Translations under genes and position numbers: made by a program
Shown here: positions 6,034 to 11,370 of the stretch, one piece after another
Numbering within the stretch: position 1 is the first letter of the stretch
Layout: the number at the start of each line of letters is the position of its first letter
From: an uncultured Bacillaceae bacterium
GTDB lineage: Bacteria; Bacillota; Bacilli; Bacillales; Amphibacillaceae
DNA: 11,370 bases
Direction: 5' to 3'
Assembly: GCA_945639745.1 (NCBI GenBank)
Contig: CALZEK010000024.1
Location: forward strand, 1 to 11,370
Notes under the pieces: generated by a model
What the model was told of the DNA's origin: nothing
The model's database searches: none
Seen by the model: only the letters and a program-made list of their open reading frames with translations

Positions 6034-6046
6034 TATTATATGATTA
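6028..6046. repeat. Perfect 19-bp palindrome, candidate operator
   Basis: TAATCATA (6028-6035) and TATGATTA (6039-6046) are exact inverted copies around TTA, between the divergent dinB-like and Yip1 genes. The size suits a dimeric helix-turn-helix repressor. It is not an obvious Fur, PerR, Zur or LexA box. Confidence 0.5.
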
Positions 6047-6102
6047 TGTAATCTGAGCGTTATCAGATAGAATGGAAGTATCTAATGAAAGGGTGGGTTT
6101 AG

Positions 6103-6795
6103 ATGAGTGAAGATGTGTTTAATCACGATCAAAATAAAGAGAAACCAAAATTACTAGGCATGTTGATGCAACCTTCAAGAGAATTTATAAAAATCAAACA
6201 AAATCCTGTCATTTGGAAGCCATTAATTATAATCAGTATATTGATGATGACTGGTGGTGTGATGACGGCTTTAAATATAGATTATACAAATGATCCAGAA
6301 ATTCAAGAAGCGATTCAGATATTTGGAATGAATGAAGATTTGCTAATAAAAATATCTGCTTTATTAGCAGGTGTAGGAAATTTAATTATTCCAGCTTTGA
6401 CGGCTTTAATAACGACAGTTATTTATCTTGTTATTGCAAAAGTAATTAAAAAACCGATAACATTTAAGCAACTATATTCAATGAATACACATATTTTATT
6501 TATTTCGGCAATTGGTATGATTGTCAACGGTCTACTTTCAATGATAATTACAAAAGATCCCTCAATAGTGTTAACAAGTTTGGCTGCAGTTATTCAAACA
6601 GATAATCTGATGATAAAAAATGTACTTATCATGGTAGAGTTCTTCGCTATATGGGGCTTAGTCTTAACAATCATTGGTCTACAAAAAGTTGCTGGATTTT
6701 CGAAAGTTACTGCTATTGGTTTTGTTCTAGGATTTTACATCTTAAGTTTATTGTTTAATTTATTTGGAGGATGGGTTACGACATTGAATATATAA
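6103..6795 (+). CDS. Yip1-domain integral membrane protein
   Basis: The 230-residue protein fits the bacterial Yip1-domain (Pfam PF04893) membrane family. It has a polar N-terminus with LLGMLMQPSREFIKIKQNPVIWKPL, typical of the family just before the first membrane segment. About five membrane segments follow, near residues 38-58, 84-112, 124-146, 172-192 and 197-222. Function is unknown in bacteria; members are often next to lipoproteins or envelope genes. The start ATG 6103 follows GGGTGGG (6091-6097). It is followed 14 bases downstream by a DUF3221 lipoprotein with no terminator between, so they form an operon and both products act at the membrane. Confidence 0.8.
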   Translation: MSEDVFNHDQNKEKPKLLGMLMQPSREFIKIKQNPVIWKPLIIISILMMTGGVMTALNIDYTNDPEIQEAIQIFGMNEDLLIKISALLAGVGNLIIPALTALITTVIYLVIAKVIKKPITFKQLYSMNTHILFISAIGMIVNGLLSMIITKDPSIVLTSLAAVIQTDNLMIKNVLIMVEFFAIWGLVLTIIGLQKVAGFSKVTAIGFVLGFYILSLLFNLFGGWVTTLNI

Positions 6796-6809
6796 AAGGG
6801 GTTTAAAAA

Positions 6810-7181
6810 ATGCGTTTATTAAAAGTAATAAGTTTCTTAATTGTGTTAACGATACTAGTAAGTTGTTCCAATGACTCTGAGAATAAAGAGGAGAAAGAGT
6901 CAAAACAAGTAACAGAAGAATTATCTGGTTATGTTTTGCAGGTTGAAGAAAAAAGATTCTTGATGATCGACAATGAAGATGAAGACGTTTATAAAGAATT
7001 AAAAGATTTAAGTATGGAGAAGATACTTCAAATGAATCCAGATACACCTTTAATTTATGTTAATTATTCGGATATAGATAGTTTAAAAAAAGGTGATCAT
7101 GTTATTGTTGAATATGATGGTGTGATGACATTTTCAATTCCTGGACAAATTACTGCAGCAAAAGTAACAAAAATGGAATAA
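6810..7181 (+). CDS. DUF3221 domain lipoprotein
   Basis: This 123-residue protein is an exported lipoprotein. It has a short basic start (MRLLK), a hydrophobic stretch and a lipobox LVSC ending in Cys19, the lipid attachment site after signal peptidase II cleavage. A charged linker (about 20-38, rich in Glu and Lys) is followed by a small beta-rich domain that begins GYVLQVEEKRFLMI (40-53) and ends PGQITAAKVTKME, the layout of DUF3221 (Pfam PF11518). That family resembles OB-fold-like small domains and has no established activity. The start ATG 6810 is served by AAAAGGGG (6794-6801). It is cotranscribed with the upstream Yip1 gene and closed by the terminator at 7180-7212. Confidence 0.85.
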   Translation: MRLLKVISFLIVLTILVSCSNDSENKEEKESKQVTEELSGYVLQVEEKRFLMIDNEDEDVYKELKDLSMEKILQMNPDTPLIYVNYSDIDSLKKGDHVIVEYDGVMTFSIPGQITAAKVTKME

Positions 7182-7212
7182 AACCGAGTTGATTTAATCA
7201 ACTCGGTTTTTT
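7180..7212. terminator. Bidirectional terminator between the lipoprotein and ogt genes
   Basis: A perfect 14-bp stem (7180-7193 with 7197-7210) with a GC-rich middle (CCGAGTTG) and a three-base loop ends in six T residues (7207-7212) on the plus strand. The minus-strand arm ends in TTTTATT. It abuts the stop codons of both convergent genes (7181 and 7211). Confidence 0.9.
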
Positions 7213-7720
7213 ATAATGCATTTTCAATTGTGAGAAGTTGTCTTTTTAAATTAATTCCAGCACGGAATCCGGTTAAAGAACCATCTTTTCCAATCACTCT
7301 ATGACATGGAATGAAAATTAATAGTGGATTAGCACCAATCGCATTTGCCACAGCTCTAGTTGCATCAGGTTGACTAATTTGTTGTGCGATATCTGAATAA
7401 TTAACGGTCTTCCCATAAGGAATTTTCCGTAATGCTTCCCAAACAATCAGTTGGAATTTAGTACCGTTAATTGCTAAAGGTAGGTCGAATTCTGTTAATT
7501 CGCCTTTTAAATAAGCATCAAGTTGTTGAATATATGGTTCCATAAATTGATAATCTTCAATTAAGTTAAATGTAGGCATACTTCGCTTAACCCAACTCGT
7601 TAAATCAGTAAGCGTTGTTTCAGAACTATCAACATAACATAAGCCACGTCCAGTAGCAGCTAAAATAAATGGACGTTCTAAAAGTGTCACAGTTGTATAA
7701 AATAATTGTTTATCAGTCAT
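7211..7720 (-). CDS. ogt: Methylated-DNA--[protein]-cysteine S-methyltransferase
   Basis: This 169-residue protein is an Ogt/MGMT-type suicide repair protein that moves the alkyl group from O6-alkylguanine or O4-alkylthymine onto its own cysteine. The acceptor motif IPCHRVIGKDG is present with Cys139, followed by GSLTGFRAG. The helix-turn-helix with the arginine finger, ATRAVANAIGANP, has Arg122, and the N-terminal RNase H-like domain has a normal length. The start is ATG 7720, preceded by GAGGTGA (7731-7725). Its A-T-G overlaps the TGA stop of the upstream HAD gene as ATGA, so translation is coupled. An upstream in-frame ATG at 7744 would overlap the HAD coding end and lacks a ribosome binding site. 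No ada-like regulatory domain is present, so expression is likely set by the promoter before the HAD gene. Confidence 0.93.
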   Translation of the reverse strand: MTDKQLFYTTVTLLERPFILAATGRGLCYVDSSETTLTDLTSWVKRSMPTFNLIEDYQFMEPYIQQLDAYLKGELTEFDLPLAINGTKFQLIVWEALRKIPYGKTVNYSDIAQQISQPDATRAVANAIGANPLLIFIPCHRVIGKDGSLTGFRAGINLKRQLLTIENAL

Positions 7721-8388
7721 TTTTTCACCTCGATAATTTCCCAATTACGTTCGACAGCAATTTTCCTTAATGCTGTATCAGGATTAACAGCAACAGGATG
7801 ACCAACCCGCTCTAAAACTGATAAATCAGAAATGCTATCAGCATATGCAAAGCTGTTTTGCCAATCAACGCTTTTATTTTTAAGAGATTCATTGATTTTT
7901 ATGTTTTTCATAGCACCTTGAATATGCTCGATTTTTTCAGTTTTATTAACTTCACCTTTTAAAATAGGAATATCTGTTCCAATGATTTCATTAAAAGGAA
8001 ATTCTTTTTTAAATTGAGTTAATAAATGTGTATAAGCACCTGAAACAAGCATAGTATAAGTACCTTCTTGAAAATGTTTTTCTAAGCGTTTAATGACAGG
8101 TGGATTAAAATCTGAGCGCATTTTTTTTGCTAAACTACCGAAAAAATCATTTAATTCTTTTAATGAAAGTCTATCTAAAGCATTCATATATAATTGCATT
8201 GAATAGGCGCGCATTCGATGTGTTGGATATATTTTTAATTTATGACCCAAATAAGGTGGTAAGATTCTTCTATAAAATTGTTTATATTCTGTTTGGTACT
8301 CTGAGTGTTCTTTTAAATGATCCATTAAACTATTAAAAGTTTCTTTTTTATATAAGGTACCGTCAAAATCAAAAATTGCTACTCGCAT
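7717..8388 (-). CDS. HAD-IB family phosphatase (SerB-like)
   Basis: The 223-residue protein is a haloacid dehalogenase superfamily hydrolase of subfamily IB. Motif I is FDFDGTL with nucleophile Asp7 and acid/base Asp9. Motif II is LVSGAY with Ser116, a lysine in EKIEHI (Lys152) may serve as motif III, and motif IV is YADSISDLSVL with Asp184 and Asp188. The phrase VNPDTALRKIA near residues 201-211 is typical of the subfamily. A helical cap follows motif I. Relatives dephosphorylate small phosphomonoesters such as phosphoserine, but the substrate here is not clear. The start ATG 8388 follows GGTGAT. It is the first gene of a two-gene unit with ogt, joined by a 4-base overlap. Confidence 0.87.
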   Translation of the reverse strand: MRVAIFDFDGTLYKKETFNSLMDHLKEHSEYQTEYKQFYRRILPPYLGHKLKIYPTHRMRAYSMQLYMNALDRLSLKELNDFFGSLAKKMRSDFNPPVIKRLEKHFQEGTYTMLVSGAYTHLLTQFKKEFPFNEIIGTDIPILKGEVNKTEKIEHIQGAMKNIKINESLKNKSVDWQNSFAYADSISDLSVLERVGHPVAVNPDTALRKIAVERNWEIIEVKK

Positions 8389-8419
8389 AACATCACCATT
8401 TCTAATATGTCTTATTTAA

Positions 8420-8448
8420 ATAATACACCTCTCTTAGTGTTAAGGCAA
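8420..8448 (-). promoter_or_regulatory. SigmaA promoter of the HAD-ogt unit
   Basis: On the minus strand TTGCCT (8448-8443) and TATTAT (8425-8420) are separated by exactly 17 bases. They lie about 30 bases before ATG 8388 and downstream of the thiT stop at 8466. This gives the HAD-ogt pair its own promoter; read-through from thiT is also possible because no clear terminator separates them. Confidence 0.6.
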
Positions 8449-8465
8449 TGAGAGAAAAAATTAAT

Positions 8466-9047
8466 TTAATGCACTTTTTTCGCTGAAGTAATTAAATGAG
8501 GCGCAGTTGAAATAAGTAAAACAAGTAAAATAGAACAAGCGATAGCTGCACCAGTAAAAGTAATTCCGTTTGCTATCAAGGAAAAAATAACAGGGCCTTG
8601 TCCTGCTTCAAGTGCATACTCACTAAAGAAAACAACACCAGCAATAAAGTGCCAAAAATAGCGTGCTGCTGCCCCGACTAAAACAGCAATAACAATATAA
8701 ATTGTTGCTGTTTTTTTATTGTTAATTAGTAAGTTATCTTTTATTTTACTAGCAAATAACCCAGCAAATCCAATAAAAGAAAAAGCGATAAAATATTCAA
8801 TAAAGGCTTGTAAAGGTGTTAATATCCAAGCATCTCCTAAAGCAATCTGTAAGATTCCCCAAATAAATCCAGAAATAAATCCAGCTTTAAATCCCCATCT
8901 AAAAGAAATAATAAAAATAGGAATCATAGCAAAAGAAATGGACATCGATGGATGAAGTTTTATTGAAGGTAATAAATCAAGTAACATCGCTAAAGCTGCA
9001 AAAATTGAAATTTCGAGTAATGTTTGTAATTTAAAGTTTTTGTGCAT
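8466..9047 (-). CDS. thiT: Thiamine ECF transporter S component ThiT
   Basis: This 193-residue membrane protein is the substrate-binding subunit (S component) of an energy-coupling-factor thiamine importer. It would work with shared EcfA, EcfA' and EcfT proteins encoded elsewhere. About six membrane segments are visible. The ThiT signature ARYFWHFIAGVVFFSEYA (128-145) is present. Glu84/Tyr85 in FIEYFIAF, Trp132, His133 and Asn160 are the types of residue that bind thiamine in characterised ThiT proteins. The start ATG 9047 lies seven bases after AAGGAGGA (9062-9055). An in-frame start at 9125 would fall inside the riboswitch and is rejected. The TPP riboswitch just upstream independently supports the thiamine assignment. 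Confidence 0.95.
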   Translation of the reverse strand: MHKNFKLQTLLEISIFAALAMLLDLLPSIKLHPSMSISFAMIPIFIISFRWGFKAGFISGFIWGILQIALGDAWILTPLQAFIEYFIAFSFIGFAGLFASKIKDNLLINNKKTATIYIVIAVLVGAAARYFWHFIAGVVFFSEYALEAGQGPVIFSLIANGITFTGAAIACSILLVLLISTAPHLITSAKKVH

Positions 9048-9053
9048 AAAAAA

Positions 9054-9098
9054 ATCCTCCTTAAGTGTGTTATAAACAAATAGGAGAATGTGTAAATA
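9054..9098 (-). promoter_or_regulatory. Expression platform that can hide the thiT ribosome binding site
   Basis: ATTCTCCT (minus strand, 9089-9082) can form an 8-bp helix, one G-U pair included, with AGGAGGAT (9061-9054), covering the Shine-Dalgarno sequence. The adjacent TATTTACACAT (9098-9088) can pair with ATGTGGTAAATA (9127-9116), which includes the 3' strand of aptamer helix P1. The two pairings overlap at 9088-9089, and the second excludes P1. No terminator hairpin is seen, so control is likely translational. Confidence 0.5.
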
Positions 9099-9121
9099 AG
9101 TCAGAAGAACTCCGCTATTTA

Positions 9122-9204
9122 CCACATCCCTACGTAAGCATTAACTAAACAGGTTCAAAGGGTCAGAATAAATTCTCTCTCAGCGGTCTACGCTCCCCTT
9201 GTGG
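9122..9204 (-). ncRNA. TPP riboswitch (THI element)
   Basis: Read on the minus strand, all conserved blocks of the thiamine pyrophosphate aptamer are present in order. The P1 5' strand is CCACA (9204-9200), then GGGGAGC and GCTGAGAG (pyrimidine sensor side). These are followed by GACCCTTTGAACCTG, TAATGC, ACGTAGGGA and the P1 3' strand TGTGG (9126-9122). The aptamer lies 75 bases before the thiT start. When TPP is plentiful it should fold and lower thiamine uptake. Confidence 0.95.
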
Positions 9205-9221
9205 TTTTTCTATTTAATTTA

Positions 9222-9249
9222 ACAATATCAGAATAACATAATTATTCAA
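9222..9249 (-). promoter_or_regulatory. Extended -10 promoter of the riboswitch-thiT transcript
   Basis: On the minus strand TTGAAT (9249-9244) is followed after 16 bases by TATTGT (9227-9222), with TG one base before it (extended -10). Transcription would start near 9215, about ten bases before the aptamer begins. It lies just 11 bases after the end of the LysR gene, which has no visible terminator. Confidence 0.6.
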
Positions 9250-9259
9250 ATAGATTAAA

Positions 9260-10159
9260 TTAAGAATAAGTTTGTTTTATAAAATCTAAAAGCAGCTGTG
9301 TGTGTGTATTCACGTAGCCAGAATCATGCCAAATTGCAGTAATAGAACTTTCTAAATTAATATCATTTAAATCGAGCGTTTTTATAAAAGGTGAATCAAT
9401 TAATTCAATCATATCACTTGGTATAAGTGTGACTCCTAAATTATGTGATATAAGATTAGAAACAGTTAATAATTCAGAGCCGGAACAAATTGTTTTAGGA
9501 GAGAATCCTGCTTGTGCACAAGCCTCTTCAAGTAAATAATACAAAGAAGTAGAAGTGGTTTTATTATAATGTAAAAAGAAATCATTTTTTAATTCACTTA
9601 AATAAATCGAATCTAAATGAGCTAAACGATGTTTAGAAGAAACAATAGCCTTTACTTTTGAACGACTAAATTCAGTTTGAGAAAGCTCTTCTGAAAATAA
9701 GTTAGGTGTATGTTTTGACGATCTGATAAAGCCTAAATGAGACGTATTATTTTTAATAAGTTTAACCACTTCATTAGAAGTTGTTTCAGTAATTTCAAAT
9801 TCTATTTCTGGATGTGTCGTATGAAGGTTATCTAGAAATTTAGGTAAAAATATGCTTGCCGCTGAAGGAATCGAAGCTATCTTTATTAAAGATGGAAAAT
9901 GAGCTCCTTCAGTAATTAAATCAATTGTATTCTTAATTTCATTTAAAGAAGGAAGTGTTTTTTTATATAAAAATTTACCTTCTTCTGTTAAAGTGACATT
10001 TCTAGTTGTTCGATTTAGTAACTTGACACCAAGCTGTGTTTCAAGCAAATGAATTTGTTGACTGATACCAGGTTGGGACACAAACAAGTTTTTAGATGCT
10101 TTAGTAAAACTTAAAGTTTCCGCTACTTCGATGAAATACCGTAAAGAATTATAATTCAT
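9260..10159 (-). CDS. LysR-type transcriptional regulator
   Basis: This 299-residue protein has the standard LysR length. The N-terminal winged helix-turn-helix is at residues 1-60: LRYFIEVAETLSFTKASKNLFVSQPGISQQI as a contiguous block near 6-36, then LLETQLGVKLLNRTTRNVTLTEEG. A linker helix and a two-lobed periplasmic-binding-protein-like effector domain follow from about residue 85. The effector is unknown; the general form resembles CynR/CysL-like regulators. The start ATG 10159 follows TGAGGT (10173-10168); ATG 10174 overlaps that ribosome binding site and is rejected. The gene is divergent from the YuiF-like carrier gene, the common arrangement for a LysR regulator and its target, and a suitable dyad lies between them. 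No terminator is visible before the thiT promoter. Confidence 0.93.
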   Translation of the reverse strand: MNYNSLRYFIEVAETLSFTKASKNLFVSQPGISQQIHLLETQLGVKLLNRTTRNVTLTEEGKFLYKKTLPSLNEIKNTIDLITEGAHFPSLIKIASIPSAASIFLPKFLDNLHTTHPEIEFEITETTSNEVVKLIKNNTSHLGFIRSSKHTPNLFSEELSQTEFSRSKVKAIVSSKHRLAHLDSIYLSELKNDFFLHYNKTTSTSLYYLLEEACAQAGFSPKTICSGSELLTVSNLISHNLGVTLIPSDMIELIDSPFIKTLDLNDINLESSITAIWHDSGYVNTHTQLLLDFIKQTYS

Positions 10160-10192
10160 GATTATCAACCTCATTATTTATATCAAAGTCTT

Positions 10193-10220
10193 ACTATAAA
10201 TATCATACAACATTAGTCAT
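10193..10220 (-). promoter_or_regulatory. Possible promoter of the LysR gene
   Basis: On the minus strand ATGACT (10220-10215) and TATAGT (10198-10193) are separated by 16 bases. The -35 element is within the dyad at 10209-10230, so the regulator could repress its own gene as many LysR proteins do. The matches are 4/6 and 5/6. Confidence 0.4.
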
Positions 10221-10230
10221 AAAAGATGTT
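10209..10230. promoter_or_regulatory. Candidate LysR-type binding dyad
   Basis: AACAT (10209-10213) and ATGTT (10226-10230) form a dyad around 12 bases; a T-N11-A also fits at 10214/10226. The centre is about 65 bases upstream of the start expected from the carrier promoter at 10250-10278, the classic place for LysR activator sites, and it covers the LysR gene's own -35 region. Confidence 0.4.
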
Positions 10231-10249
10231 AATGATAAAACCTAAATGA

Positions 10250-10278
10250 TTGTCTTTTTTACTTTAGCGTGATAAAGT
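10250..10278 (+). promoter_or_regulatory. Promoter of the YuiF-like carrier gene
   Basis: TTGTCT (10250-10255) and TAAAGT (10273-10278) are 17 bases apart, giving a start near 10285 and a leader of about 35 bases. The -10 element lies within the right arm of the 26-bp inverted repeat. Confidence 0.5.
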
Positions 10279-10282
10279 AAAA
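10257..10282. repeat. Perfect 26-bp inverted repeat, candidate operator
   Basis: TTTTACTTTA (10257-10266) and TAAAGTAAAA (10273-10282) are exact inverted copies around GCGTGA. The repeat covers the spacer and -10 element of the carrier promoter. There is no T-run after it and no gene end before it, so it is not a terminator. A repressor dimer bound here would block transcription. Confidence 0.55.
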
Positions 10283-10319
10283 GGCGTAAATAATTTAAAA
10301 ATAAAAGGGTGGATTTACT

Positions 10320-11370
10320 TTGTTTAACGCAGTGGTTATAAGTGTTCTTGTGATGGTTGTATTAAGTTTACTGAGAATTAATGTTATTTTCGCATTATTA
10401 ATGGCTGCATTGACTGCTGGTTTAATGTCTGGAATGAGCTTTAGTGAAGCAACAGACATTCTTGTTGATGGGATGGCTAATCAGTCAGGGACAGCGCTAA
10501 GTTATGTGCTATTAGGGATATTTGCAGTTATGATTGGAATGTCAGGTATCACGACAATTTTAGTAAATAAGATGTTGACACTTTTTTCAGGTAAAAGAAC
10601 GATTCTTGTTTTATCGATTGCTGGTATAGCAATATTTTCACAAAATTTAGTACCGGTTCATATAGCATTTATTCCAATTTTAATTCCACCTTTATTAGGT
10701 TTATTTAATAAATTACAAATTGATCGTCGTGCTGTTGCTGCAGCGTTAACATTTGGATTAAAGTTTCCATATATAACATTGCCAGTAGGTTTTGGTCTTA
10801 TATTCCAAGGGATTATTAAAGAAGAAATGATAAACAATGGCATGCAGATTACTTCAAGTGAAGTGACACAAGCAATGCTTTTCCCCGGAGCGGCAATGAT
10901 TATTGGTTTACTTGTCGCTGTCTTAATTACATATCGTAAAAAACGCATAGCAAAACCAGTCATTGATTATCAAACGCAAGATATAGATATGGCAGATAGT
11001 ATGGCTGAAACAAAGGAAGTAACTTTTAATTATCTACATTTCTTTACTATCCTTGCAATTATTGTCGCACTAGTTATTCAATTAGCAACAGAATCGCTAA
11101 TTTTAGGTGCATTAGGTGGTATTATCATTATGTTTGCTTCAAGAGTTGTTAAGTTTTATCAAGGTGATTTAGTAGTTAATAAAGGTATCGGCATGATGGG
11201 GATGATCGCATTTGTCATGTTAATTGCCTCAGGTTACGCAAAAGTACTTACCGAGTCAGGTGCAGTTGATGAGTTGGTTGAAATAACATTAAGTTTTACA
11301 GGAGATTCTAAATTTATTATTGCCCTATTATTACTATCGGTCGGGTTGGTAATTACGATGGGTATTGGTA
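10320..11370 (+). CDS. YuiF-like Na+/H+ antiporter-family carrier (partial, runs off the right end)
   Basis: The first 350 residues of an integral membrane protein are visible, still open at the window end; relatives are about 430-450 residues. It resembles B. subtilis YuiF in the Na+/H+ antiporter family, members of which may instead carry amino acids. Recognisable parts are NAVVISVLVMVVLSLLR at the start and ALSYVLLGIFAVMI near 58-71. FSQNLVPVHIAFIPILIPPL follows at 106-125, then DRRAVAAALTFG and LPVGFGLIFQGI. A basic loop, YRKKR near residue 205, and an acidic loop follow; a second membrane half begins near 240. The start is TTG 10320, seven bases after AAGGGTGG (10305-10312), with no ATG nearby in frame. 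It is probably controlled by the divergent LysR protein. Direct evidence for the substrate is lacking. Confidence 0.85.
   Translation, partial: MFNAVVISVLVMVVLSLLRINVIFALLMAALTAGLMSGMSFSEATDILVDGMANQSGTALSYVLLGIFAVMIGMSGITTILVNKMLTLFSGKRTILVLSIAGIAIFSQNLVPVHIAFIPILIPPLLGLFNKLQIDRRAVAAALTFGLKFPYITLPVGFGLIFQGIIKEEMINNGMQITSSEVTQAMLFPGAAMIIGLLVAVLITYRKKRIAKPVIDYQTQDIDMADSMAETKEVTFNYLHFFTILAIIVALVIQLATESLILGALGGIIIMFASRVVKFYQGDLVVNKGIGMMGMIAFVMLIASGYAKVLTESGAVDELVEITLSFTGDSKFIIALLLLSVGLVITMGIG

Noticed and set aside
8430..8456. CTCTC/GAGAG hairpin between thiT and the HAD gene as a terminator
   Set aside because: Only five base pairs close a 16-base loop and no T-run follows on the minus strand.
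9048..9125. In-frame upstream extension of ThiT from 9125
   Set aside because: It would start within the riboswitch P1 helix, has no ribosome binding site and adds residues not seen in ThiT; AAGGAGGA (9062-9055) fixes the start at 9047.
10160..10174. LysR start at ATG 10174
   Set aside because: The codon overlaps the Shine-Dalgarno sequence TGAGGT that serves ATG 10159, and LysR proteins normally begin just before the LRYF segment.
1..11370. CRISPR array, IS element, tRNA or rRNA
   Set aside because: I saw no regularly spaced direct repeats, transposase frame with terminal repeats, cloverleaf or rRNA-like sequence in either strand.

Overview
The window is about two-thirds A+T. It has strong AGGAGG-type ribosome binding sites, short intergenic gaps and many hairpin/T-run terminators, so it looks like a chromosomal segment of a low-GC Firmicute. 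A UPF0637/YktB protein, a GlsB-like protein with a SigB-like promoter, a DUF3221 lipoprotein, ThiT and a YuiF-like carrier suggest Bacillales, most likely a Staphylococcaceae relative such as Staphylococcus or Macrococcus. That placement is an inference from family content, not a match. I see no rRNA, tRNA, IS element, phage gene or CRISPR array.

Layout, left to right. (1) 1-760: yktB-like gene on the minus strand with its own terminator and a promoter-like signal pointing out of the left end. (2) 874-1436: a two-gene unit of unrecognised small soluble proteins whose reading frames overlap, closed by a terminator. (3) 1504-1949: a small membrane protein whose best ribosome binding site points to an ATC codon instead of ATG. 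(4) 1964-3620: on the minus strand, an AI-2E family membrane protein and a GlsB/YeaQ-type stress membrane protein, the latter behind a SigB-like promoter. (5) 3722-5511: an acetamidase/formamidase-family hydrolase followed after 16 bases by an NadX-type L-aspartate dehydrogenase. The two share a bidirectional terminator with (6) a DinB-superfamily protein on the minus strand. (7) 6103-7214: a Yip1-domain membrane protein and a DUF3221 lipoprotein, divergent from the dinB-like gene across a region with a perfect 19-bp palindrome. (8) 7211-8448: an HAD-IB phosphatase and an Ogt-type alkyltransferase, translationally coupled by an ATGA overlap and with a good SigmaA promoter. (9) 8466-9249: thiT with a complete TPP riboswitch and an extended -10 promoter. 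(10) 9260-11370: a LysR-type regulator divergent from a YuiF-like Na+/H+ antiporter-family carrier that runs off the right end. A LysR-type dyad and a 26-bp inverted repeat lie between them.

Most of the window is ordinary core or accessory metabolism and I do not see a large new system. The parts most worth a second look are the amidase plus aspartate dehydrogenase pair (possible ammonia release and recapture), the layered regulatory DNA between the LysR gene and the carrier, the palindrome between the dinB-like and Yip1 genes, the TPP riboswitch with a legible translational switch, and two genes that may start at non-standard AUC/AUU codons.
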